From assembly GCA_029227035.1 (NCBI GenBank), contig JAQXZD010000099.1:1-64000 (forward strand): a stretch of 64,000 nucleotides of DNA, written 5' to 3'. The position numbers were made by a program, and so were the translations under genes. This DNA is from Lachnospiraceae bacterium (GTDB lineage Bacteria; Bacillota; Clostridia; Lachnospirales; Lachnospiraceae). The notes under the pieces were generated by a model, which did no database searches, was not told the DNA's origin, and saw only the letters and a program-made list of their open reading frames with translations. Shown here in pieces: positions 49,548 through 57,986 of this stretch. Each line of letters opens with the position of its first letter. Positions within the stretch are counted from its first letter, which is position 1.

Positions 49548-50762
49548 ATGGGCGTTACGTTAAATGATACACCGTCGGCAAACCGGCTGCACATTGGTGT
49601 GTATGGAAAGACAAACAGCGGAAAATCCGCATTGATCAATGCTTTTACGGGACAGGAAGTGTCGATTGTGGCAGATGTGGCGGGAACAACGACGGATCCG
49701 GTATACAAGGCAATGGAGATTCATCCGTTGGGGGCGTGTACCATCATCGACACGGCTGGATTTGATGATGACAGCAGTCTTGGCGGGCAGCGGGTGGAGC
49801 GGACAAAGCTTGCGGCGGAGAAAACTGACCTGGCGGTCATGGTATGTGCGGCAGACAGTGAATGCAGCCGTGAAAATTTCACGGAGGAATTGAAGTGGTA
49901 CCGTTATTTCCGGGAAAAGGGGACACCGGTACTGTTTATCATCAATAAGACGGATCTTGCGGATGCGGAAGAGCTTTCGGCCTTTTTGAAAAGAGAAACC
50001 GGGGAAGAGGCATTGGCGGTCAGTGCAAAAACCGGGGAGGGAATGGACGAGGTAAAGACTGCGCTTGTCCGGAAGGTGCCGGAGAACTTTGGAAGCCGGC
50101 TGATTACCGGAGATATGGTGAAAGAAGAGGATCTGGTTCTTTTGGTGATGCCACAGGATATTCAGGCACCAAATGGGAGACTGATTCTGCCGCAGGTACA
50201 GACCTTGCGTGAGCTTCTGGACAAGAAATGCCTGGTTATGAGCGTGACAACCGACAAGTTAATTCCTGCTTTAAAAACGCTGTCGGCACCGCCAAAGCTG
50301 ATTATCACGGATTCGCAGGTGTTTGATTATGTATATGAGAACAAGCCGAAGGAGAGCATGCTGACTTCTTTTTCCGTACTTTTTGCGGCATATAAGGGAG
50401 ATCTGCCTTATTATGTGCAGGGGGCAAAGGCGATGGATGCTCTTACGGAGAAGTCGAGGGTTCTGATTGCGGAGTGCTGTACCCATGCTCCGCTTGCGGA
50501 GGATATCGGAAGAGTCAAGCTGCCGCGGATGCTCAGGAAGAGGTTCGGGGAAAAACTGCAGGTAGAGAATGTGAGCGGAACGGATTTTCCAAAAGATTTG
50601 TCTGGATATGACCTGATTATCCAGTGCGGCGCCTGTATGTTTAACAGAAAGTATGTCCTGTCACGCATTGACAGGGCAAAGGAGCAGGAGATTCCGATGA
50701 CCAACTACGGGGTGGCAATTGCGCATCTGACAGGGATTTTGGAGCATGTGGCTATGCCGTAG
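49548..50762 (+). CDS. hydF: [FeFe]-hydrogenase H-cluster maturation GTPase HydF
   Basis: HIGVYGKTNSGKSALINAFTGQEVSIVADVAGTTTDPVYK; C-terminal cysteines CTHAP, QCGACM. Confidence 0.96.
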   Translation: MGVTLNDTPSANRLHIGVYGKTNSGKSALINAFTGQEVSIVADVAGTTTDPVYKAMEIHPLGACTIIDTAGFDDDSSLGGQRVERTKLAAEKTDLAVMVCAADSECSRENFTEELKWYRYFREKGTPVLFIINKTDLADAEELSAFLKRETGEEALAVSAKTGEGMDEVKTALVRKVPENFGSRLITGDMVKEEDLVLLVMPQDIQAPNGRLILPQVQTLRELLDKKCLVMSVTTDKLIPALKTLSAPPKLIITDSQVFDYVYENKPKESMLTSFSVLFAAYKGDLPYYVQGAKAMDALTEKSRVLIAECCTHAPLAEDIGRVKLPRMLRKRFGEKLQVENVSGTDFPKDLSGYDLIIQCGACMFNRKYVLSRIDRAKEQEIPMTNYGVAIAHLTGILEHVAMP

Positions 50763-50786
50763 GGGGGAGACGCTGTGAAAAAAAAT

Positions 50787-50815
50787 TTGACTTTTGCAGC
50801 AGACAGTGCTATTCT
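50787..50815 (+). promoter_or_regulatory. Sigma-70-type promoter TTGACT-N17-TATTCT
   Basis: Hexamers with 17-bp spacer before the T-box leader. Confidence 0.75.
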
Positions 50816-50821
50816 TAAGCA

Positions 50822-51138
50822 GAAACAGAGAATCAAATGCGATGAACAGGCATACGAACCTTAAGAGAATTCTTTCAGAGAGCTGCCGGATGGTGTGAGA
50901 CAGCAGATATCTTTTGGCGACATCCCCTGCAAGCAGTACACTGAAACGACGGCCGAAGAGCTGACTGTCGGATTAAGTCATACCGGAGTCCCACCGTTAC
51001 AGGGGAGCTTATTGATACGGCTGAGCGCCGGAAGATAGGGCAGAGTGGTCATATTTTATATGGCAAGCAAAGTGGTAACGCGGAAGAATTGATTGGCTTT
51101 CGTCTTTGACAGTTGATGTTAAAGACGAAAGCTTTTTT
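50822..51138 (+). ncRNA. T-box leader with terminator
   Basis: Stem I motif cagagagctgccggatggtgtgaga; T-box aaagtggtaacgcgg; terminator gctttcgtcttt...aaagacgaaagctttttt. Confidence 0.88.
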
Positions 51139-51327
51139 GTTTCATAGGAAAGCGTGTCCTATGAAACAAAAGCCCTCCGGGCAGGATGCGCACCTCGCGG
51201 ATGTGAAATTTATGCTGCGCATACCGCTCGAGCGCAAAAGAGTCGCTTGCGACTCTTTATGTGTAGCATCTTCGCGAAAGTTTGTGAAACGCAGGTGATT
51301 TTCTGAAAAATAAAAGGAGTGTGTGAT

Positions 51328-53043
51328 ATGAATAGTTTAGTAATTGTGTTAATCGGTGTGCTTGTGCTGGCATTGGGTTACATATTGTACGGACGCTGGC
51401 TGGCTAAGAAATGGGGAATTGATCCGAAGGCCGAGACACCGGCAGTGAAGTATGAGGATGGACAGGATTTTGTACCTTCTTCAAAATTTACGGTATTTTC
51501 GCATCAGTTTTCTTCCATCGCAGGAGCAGGACCTGTCACCGGACCGATTCTTGCATCTGTATTCGGATGGGTACCGGTTATGCTCTGGCTGTTAATCGGC
51601 GGTCTGTTTTTCGGTGCGGTACAGGATTTCGGAGCTTTGTATGCATCGGTAAAAAACGAAGGAAAATCAATGGGTATGCTGATTGAAAAGTATATTGGCA
51701 AGATGGGACGTAAGCTTTTCATGCTTTTCTGCTGGCTTTTTACTCTGTTGGTTATTGCAGCATTTACGGATATGGTAGCCGGAACATTTCAGGCGTTTCC
51801 GGTAGATGCGGCAACAGGAAAGGCAGTTACCGAGCCGGTATTTGCAAACGGTGCAGCGGCATCCGTTTCCATGCTGTTTATCCTGGTAGCGGTTATCATG
51901 GGACTGATTCTGAAAAAGGTAACAAACATAAATGAGATTGTTAAGGGCGTTCTCGCCATTGGTCTGATTATCGTCATGTTTGCAATCGGTATGAAGCTTC
52001 CGATTTATGCAGATAAGAATGTATGGATTTACATTATTATGGCATATCTGTTTCTTGCATCCGTTCTTCCGATGTGGTTACTGATGCAGCCGAGAGATTA
52101 CATGACAACCTATATGCTTCTTGGCATGATTATCGGTGCAGTGGTCGGTGTGCTGGTGGCACATCCGGACATGAACCTGAATGCTTTCAACGGATTTACA
52201 CTTGTGGCAGCAGACGGAAGCAAGTCTTATCTGTTCCCGACACTGTTTGTAACCATCGCCTGCGGTGCGGTATCCGGTTTCCACAGTCTGGTATCTTCCG
52301 GAACTTCATCCAAGACCATCCGGAATGAAAAGGATATGCCGATGGTCGGATACGGTGCCATGGTGGTAGAGTCTTTACTTGGTATTATTGCACTTGTTGT
52401 TGTCGGTGCAGTGGCAGTAAACGGCACAAAGCCGGAGGGAACTCCGTTTGCCATCTTCTCCTCAGGTGTTGCCGGATTTTTGGAGAAACTTGGACTGCCG
52501 GTAGAGGTGGCAACGGTATTTATGACCATGTGTGTATCGGCTCTGGCTCTGACATCTCTGGATTCTGTTGCACGAATCGGAAGAATGTCTTTCCAGGAGC
52601 TGTTCTATGACGATACCACAGATCCTTCCAAGATGGGACCGGTTCGCAAGGTACTGACCAATAAGTATTTTGCAACGGTAATTACTCTGTTCTTTGGCTG
52701 GCTCTTATGCCTTGGCGGATACAACAATGTATGGCCGTTATTCGGTTCTGCAAACCAGCTTCTTGCAGCACTGGTACTGATTGCTCTGGCTGTATTCTTA
52801 AAGACAACCGGACGTACCGGCTGGACCTTGTATGTGCCGATGTTTGCAATGCTTGCAGTTACCTTTACGGCACTTGTCCAGAAGACAATTGCTCTGATTG
52901 GCAATGTCGCAAGTGGAAATGCAACCTTCCTGGTAGATGGCTTGCAGCTCATTATTGCAATTCTTTTGATGGTACTTGGTGTGCTGGTTGCGGCAAGCTG
53001 CTTCCAGAAGCTCTTCAAAAAGAAAGAAAAGCAGGCAGCTTAA
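51328..53043 (+). CDS. cstA: Carbon starvation CstA family transporter
   Basis: FTVFSHQFSSIAGAGPVTGPILASVFGWVPVMLW; ALALTSLDSVARIGR; SD aaggag before ATG 51328. Confidence 0.94.
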   Translation: MNSLVIVLIGVLVLALGYILYGRWLAKKWGIDPKAETPAVKYEDGQDFVPSSKFTVFSHQFSSIAGAGPVTGPILASVFGWVPVMLWLLIGGLFFGAVQDFGALYASVKNEGKSMGMLIEKYIGKMGRKLFMLFCWLFTLLVIAAFTDMVAGTFQAFPVDAATGKAVTEPVFANGAAASVSMLFILVAVIMGLILKKVTNINEIVKGVLAIGLIIVMFAIGMKLPIYADKNVWIYIIMAYLFLASVLPMWLLMQPRDYMTTYMLLGMIIGAVVGVLVAHPDMNLNAFNGFTLVAADGSKSYLFPTLFVTIACGAVSGFHSLVSSGTSSKTIRNEKDMPMVGYGAMVVESLLGIIALVVVGAVAVNGTKPEGTPFAIFSSGVAGFLEKLGLPVEVATVFMTMCVSALALTSLDSVARIGRMSFQELFYDDTTDPSKMGPVRKVLTNKYFATVITLFFGWLLCLGGYNNVWPLFGSANQLLAALVLIALAVFLKTTGRTGWTLYVPMFAMLAVTFTALVQKTIALIGNVASGNATFLVDGLQLIIAILLMVLGVLVAASCFQKLFKKKEKQAA

Positions 53044-53063
53044 CAACTGTGTATAAGAAAGAA

Positions 53064-53099
53064 GCATTTCCGCGGGTTTTTGTGGAAATGCTTTTTTTT
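53064..53099 (+). terminator. Intrinsic terminator
   Basis: gcatttcc...ggaaatgc tttttttt. Confidence 0.9.
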
Positions 53100-53170
53100 A
53101 ATAAATACTCTCCCATATCTGTGGGAAAAATGATAGAATAGGCACAGAGTTTGTTTACAGAGGTGAGGAC

Positions 53171-53548
53171 ATGAAATATTTAAGACAACTACTAATCATT
53201 CTTTTGTTTTCTTTTATCGGGGAGCTGTTGCATGCTTTTATTCCCTTGCAGATTCCCGCCAGCATTTACGGGCTGGTGCTTTTGTTTGTGGCGCTGATGG
53301 CAGGCTGGATTAAGCTGCCGCAGGTAAGTGAAACGGCAAAATTTTTGATTGAAATTATGCCCATGATGTTTATTCCGGCAGGAGTGGGGCTGATGGTAAG
53401 CTGGGGAGAGCTTAAGCCGATTCTGCTTCCGGTCTGTGTCATTGTCGTGGTTTCCACGATTCTGGTGATGGGCGTATCCGGCAGGGTGACGCAGACTATG
53501 ATGCGTTCGGCCCGGAAAAAGAAGATTGCGAAAGGAAAAGAAGAATGA
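53171..53548 (+). CDS. lrgA: CidA/LrgA family protein
   Basis: FSFIGELLHAFIPLQIPASIYGLVLLFVALMAGWIKL. Confidence 0.9.
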   Translation: MKYLRQLLIILLFSFIGELLHAFIPLQIPASIYGLVLLFVALMAGWIKLPQVSETAKFLIEIMPMMFIPAGVGLMVSWGELKPILLPVCVIVVVSTILVMGVSGRVTQTMMRSARKKKIAKGKEE

Positions 53549-54243
53549 AGGAATTTTGGCAGAACTCGGTATTTTTTGGAGTGTTTATCAGTATTCTCAC
53601 TTATGAGATTGGTGTGCTTATCAAGAAAAAATGGAATGTTGCATTGTTTAATCCACTTTTAATTTCAATTATTTTAATTATTGTTTTCCTGCAGTGCTTT
53701 CATGTGGATTATGAGACTTATGAGTCCGGAGCAAAATACCTGTCGTATTTTCTGACACCGGCCACTGTGGCGCTGGCGGTGCCGCTTTACGAGCAGATAG
53801 AGCCGCTTAAGAAGAACTGGAAAGCAATTATGGCAGGTATTCTGGCGGGAACGCTGACTTCCGCAGTCTGTGTGCTGGTTTTTGCGCTGCTGTTCGGATT
53901 CAGCCACAAGCAGTTTGTGACACTGCTTCCGAAGTCCATTACCACGGCAATCGGAATGGGAATGTCGGAAGAGCTGGGAGGAATTGTGACCATCACGGTT
54001 GCGTCGATTGTTGTGACCGGACTTTTGGGGAACATGTTTGCGGAAACTATCTGCAGGCTGTTTCATATTACGGATCCGGTTGCCGTGGGAATCGGGATCG
54101 GTACGGCATCCCATGCGATGGGAACAGCAAAGGCTATGGAGCTGGGTGAGGTGGAAGGTGCCATGAGCAGTCTCTCCATAGCAGTCTCGGGACTTCTCAC
54201 CGTCGTGGTAGCCATTGTCTTTTCCAATATATATCCTCTGTAA
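53545..54243 (+). CDS. lrgB: LrgB family protein
   Basis: NPLLISIILIIVFLQ, FLTPATVALAVPLYEQ, LPKSITTAIGMGMSEELGG, GIGTASHAMGTAKAMELGEVEGAMSSL. Confidence 0.94.
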   Translation: MKEFWQNSVFFGVFISILTYEIGVLIKKKWNVALFNPLLISIILIIVFLQCFHVDYETYESGAKYLSYFLTPATVALAVPLYEQIEPLKKNWKAIMAGILAGTLTSAVCVLVFALLFGFSHKQFVTLLPKSITTAIGMGMSEELGGIVTITVASIVVTGLLGNMFAETICRLFHITDPVAVGIGIGTASHAMGTAKAMELGEVEGAMSSLSIAVSGLLTVVVAIVFSNIYPL

Positions 54244-54279
54244 CAGAGTATGGGAGACTGCGAAACTGCATGAAAGTAA

Positions 54280-54490
54280 TTGCCTGTTAAAAATTGTACC
54301 ATTTCACAGGAGAGCATCATATTTTGTTCAAGTCAAGAATCGAGTTTGGACCAGAAACGATTTCACATAATTGCCGACAATTTGCAACTTTTACGCTATT
54401 ATCTCACGTGGAGCACTTTGGTCCTGTCGATTCTTGGCCTTTCAAAAACACGATGCCCCCCTGCGAAATATTACTAAGAGTGCAAGGCAA
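54280..54490 (-). repeat. Hairpin element family, copy B (inverted relative to A and C)
   Basis: Ends ttgcct/aggcaa; core tttcacaggagagcatcatattttgttcaagtcaagaatcgagtttggaccaga... shared with copies A and C. Confidence 0.9.
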
Positions 54491-54551
54491 CTACTTGATG
54501 GAGTACCGCAATCGTTGATGTAGCAGAATATGGGAAATGAAGGAGAGAGAG

Positions 54552-57500
54552 ATGTCGCTACAGTTTGTTCTTGGCAGCTCAGGGAGCGGAAAAACAGAAT
54601 ATATTTACCGGAAAGTGGTGGAGGAAGCAGGAAAGCATCCGAAGAAGAATTATCTTGTGATTGTGCCGGAGCAGTTTACCCTGCAGACACAGCAGAAACT
54701 GGTGGAGCTGGCACCCGCCCATGCCATCATGAATATCGACGTGCTGAGTTTTAAGAGACTTGCGTACCGTGTGTTTGATGAACTGGGGAAAAATGATATA
54801 CAGGTGATTGAGGAGACAGGAAAAAACCTGATTCTCCGAAAGCTTGCGGGAGAGCAGGAGGAGAAGCTTACGGTGTTTCGCCCGAATATGAACCGGATGG
54901 GATATATCGGGGAAATCAAATCCCTGCTCTCGGAGCTGGTGCAGTATAATGTATCACCCGAGCAGCTTACGGAGATTACAAGGCGGCAGGATATCTCCCC
55001 GGTGCTGGCGGCAAAGCTTAAGGACGTGGTGACCATGTATCGGGCATTTAACGACTATATGCAGGAAAGTTATATCACGGCTGAAGAAATATTGCATGTG
55101 TTAAAGGAGCTTGCACCACAGTCAGCCATCTTAAAAGACAGCGTGATTGTCTTTGATGAGTTTACCGGTTTTACACCGATACAGAATGACCTGCTCCATG
55201 AACTTTTAAGGATTGCGGAGCATATTTTTGTTGTGCTTACCATGGATGAGCGGGAAGATTTTTATCACAGTACCGGAAGTGAAGATCTTTTTGATATGTC
55301 AAAAAAGACCATTGCAGCCCTGATGAAGATGGCAAACGAGCAGCATATCGAAGTGCTGGAACCGGTGGTGCTTGGAGACAGCGGGAAGAAGCGTTTCGCA
55401 AATGCACCGGCGCTTGCCTTTATGGAGCAGAACCTGTTTCGTCCGCAATACGAAAAAATGCAGGGAGAGGTTCGGGAGATTCGGATTTCTGCAGTGCGTT
55501 CCCCAAGGGAGGAACTGATTCTTGTGGCAAGGGAAATTAACCGGCTGATTCGTAAGGGATATCATTACCGGGAGATTGCGGTTGTGACGGGAGCAGTGGA
55601 GAACTATCAAAGCTATGTGGAGTCTGTCTTTCGCAAATATGAGATTCCGTATTTTATGGATACCACGAAGGAAGTCCTGTTTCATCCGTTTATCGAGTTT
55701 GTGAGGGCTACGCTTGAGGTGGTGGAGAGCAATTACAGCTATGAAGCCATGATGCGTTTCCTGCGGTGCGGATTCTGTGGCATTGAGCAGGAGGAACTGG
55801 ACAGGCTGGATTTGTATCTGACCGCCACCGGCATCCGGGGAAGGGCAGCCTGGAAGAAAAGATGGGTACATATGCCGGCGCAGAAAAGCCTGTACGATCT
55901 GGAGAAACTGGAGGAGCTTCGCGTCACCATCTATGATATTCTGGAGCCTCTTACAGAGGTGTTCTCTAAAAAGGAAGCCTGTGTGAGTGATGGAATTGAA
56001 GCGCTGTATGCCATGTTTGTCCGTCTGCAGGTGGAGCAGCAACTGTGGGACAGGGAGCAGGAGCTGTTAAGTCTGGACGAGCAGGCAAAGGCGAAGGAGT
56101 ATGGACAGATTTATCGTATTGTCATGGAACTTCTGGAAAAATACTATGCGCTTCTGGGACAGGAAAAGCTGGATATTGAGGAGTTTTCGGATATTCTGGA
56201 CGCGGGGCTGTCGGCAGCTTCCGTCGCTGTGATTCCGCCGGGATATGACAGCGTAACCATCGGAGATATCGAGCGTACCCGATTGGATTATACCAAGATT
56301 TTATTTTTTATCGGTGTGAATGACGGGGTGATTCCAAAGTCCGGCAATTCCGGTGGAATTATTTCCGAGTATGAAAGGGAATATCTGATGGAAGCGGATA
56401 TGGAGCTGGCACCGGGAGTACGGGAGCAGGCTTTTATCCAGAGATTTTATTTATATCGCAATTTGACAAAGCCTTCAGAGGGACTGTATATCAGCTATTC
56501 CAAGCTTGACCATGAGGGGAAAAGCGTGCGCCCGTCCTATCTGGTCGGAATGTTAAAGAAGCTGTTTCCGCAACTGGAAGTAAGGGAATATGAAGATGTG
56601 GAGGCAGGAGAGGATTTCTATACAAAAGGCGCTGCCATAGATTATCTTCTGCACGGAAACAGAGACGAATCCTGGATGGCGCTTGCCAAGTGGTTCCTTC
56701 ACGGGGATGAGGCGGATGCCCGCAGGGTGGAGGAGCTTCTGGCGGCGGAATACAAAACTTATGTCAATACACCAATCAGCAAGGCGGTTGCGCTGGCATT
56801 GTACGGCAGAAAGCCGACGGCGAGTGTTACGCGGCTGGAGCAGTTTGCGGCCTGTGCCTATGCACATTACCTACAGTATGGCCTGAAACTGAAGGAGCGG
56901 GAGACTGCAGGCTTTGAGAGCGTGGATATGGGAAACCTGTATCACATGGCATTGGAGCGTTACAGCAGGAAGCTTGAGGAATCCCGGTATGACTGGTTTG
57001 GCGTCCCGGATACGGTGCGGGAAGAACTGGCGCATGAGGCAATGCAGGAGGCTTTTGATTCCTATCCCAATGCCGCAATGTATGGGACGGCGGAGAATAG
57101 CTACCGGGCAAAGCGGATGGAAGAGATTTTTTCGAGGACGGTATGGGCGCTGACCGGACAGGTGCGGGCAGGGGAATTCGTACCGAAAGATTTTGAGATT
57201 TCTTTTGCCGAGCTGTATGATGTGGATGCGTTGGAAGTGGAATTGGCAGATGATGTCCGAATGAAATTAAACGGACGTATCGACCGACTGGACAGCTATG
57301 ATGACGGAAATCATATCTCGATTAAAATAATTGATTACAAGTCCGGCAATACAAAATTTGACTTGGTTCGCATCTATCAGGGCCTGCAGTTGCAGCTCAT
57401 GTTCTATATGAATGCGGCAGTCGAGCTGAGCCGGAAAAAATATCAGGGGAGGGAAATCCTGCCGGGAGGTGTGCTCTATTATCACATTGATGATCCGGTG

Positions 57501-57986
57501 CTGGAAGCGGACGGAGAAATGACAGAGGCAGAGGCAGAACATGCGCTGATGCTGGCGCTTCGCCCGGATGGTCTGGTCAATGCGGATGAGAATATTTACC
57601 GGGCAATGGACCGGGATCTGGAAGGAAAATCTGAGGTGATTCCTCTGGAACTGAAAAAATCCGGTGAAATCTCCGAGGCACGTTCCCATGTGGCAACCAC
57701 GGAAGAGTTCAATCTGCTTTCCCGCTATACGGCTGAGAAGATACGGCAGAACGGGCAGGCGGTTTATGACGGGGATGTGAGTGTGAATCCGTACCGGATG
57801 GGAACCCAGAGCAGTTGCGATTACTGTCCGTATGCTTCGGTCTGCGGACTGGACGGAAAGATTCCGGGATATGCCTACCGTTATCCGGAGAACCTGAAAA
57901 AAGAGGAAGTGCTGGAGAAAATGGAGACGGAACTGGCACGCAGAAAGCAGCACAAGGAGGAACCGCAGCATGAAGTGGACAAGTGA
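54552..57986 (+). CDS. addB: Helicase-exonuclease AddAB, AddB subunit
   Basis: LGSSGSGKTEYIYRKV; C-terminal FeS-type CDYCPYASVCG; addA follows; SD ggagagag before ATG 54552. Confidence 0.95.
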   Translation: MSLQFVLGSSGSGKTEYIYRKVVEEAGKHPKKNYLVIVPEQFTLQTQQKLVELAPAHAIMNIDVLSFKRLAYRVFDELGKNDIQVIEETGKNLILRKLAGEQEEKLTVFRPNMNRMGYIGEIKSLLSELVQYNVSPEQLTEITRRQDISPVLAAKLKDVVTMYRAFNDYMQESYITAEEILHVLKELAPQSAILKDSVIVFDEFTGFTPIQNDLLHELLRIAEHIFVVLTMDEREDFYHSTGSEDLFDMSKKTIAALMKMANEQHIEVLEPVVLGDSGKKRFANAPALAFMEQNLFRPQYEKMQGEVREIRISAVRSPREELILVAREINRLIRKGYHYREIAVVTGAVENYQSYVESVFRKYEIPYFMDTTKEVLFHPFIEFVRATLEVVESNYSYEAMMRFLRCGFCGIEQEELDRLDLYLTATGIRGRAAWKKRWVHMPAQKSLYDLEKLEELRVTIYDILEPLTEVFSKKEACVSDGIEALYAMFVRLQVEQQLWDREQELLSLDEQAKAKEYGQIYRIVMELLEKYYALLGQEKLDIEEFSDILDAGLSAASVAVIPPGYDSVTIGDIERTRLDYTKILFFIGVNDGVIPKSGNSGGIISEYEREYLMEADMELAPGVREQAFIQRFYLYRNLTKPSEGLYISYSKLDHEGKSVRPSYLVGMLKKLFPQLEVREYEDVEAGEDFYTKGAAIDYLLHGNRDESWMALAKWFLHGDEADARRVEELLAAEYKTYVNTPISKAVALALYGRKPTASVTRLEQFAACAYAHYLQYGLKLKERETAGFESVDMGNLYHMALERYSRKLEESRYDWFGVPDTVREELAHEAMQEAFDSYPNAAMYGTAENSYRAKRMEEIFSRTVWALTGQVRAGEFVPKDFEISFAELYDVDALEVELADDVRMKLNGRIDRLDSYDDGNHISIKIIDYKSGNTKFDLVRIYQGLQLQLMFYMNAAVELSRKKYQGREILPGGVLYYHIDDPVLEADGEMTEAEAEHALMLALRPDGLVNADENIYRAMDRDLEGKSEVIPLELKKSGEISEARSHVATTEEFNLLSRYTAEKIRQNGQAVYDGDVSVNPYRMGTQSSCDYCPYASVCGLDGKIPGYAYRYPENLKKEEVLEKMETELARRKQHKEEPQHEVDK

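Noticed and set aside
51113-51298. 61-aa ORF between T-box and cstA
   Set aside because: Covers the T-box terminator and palindromes; no convincing RBS or domain
54294-54518. ORF MYHFTGEHHILFKSRIEFGPETISHNC..., similar to the antisense ORF 63680-63868
   Set aside because: Similarity is explained by the shared hairpin repeat; no RBS, and base-paired substitutions fit structure rather than coding
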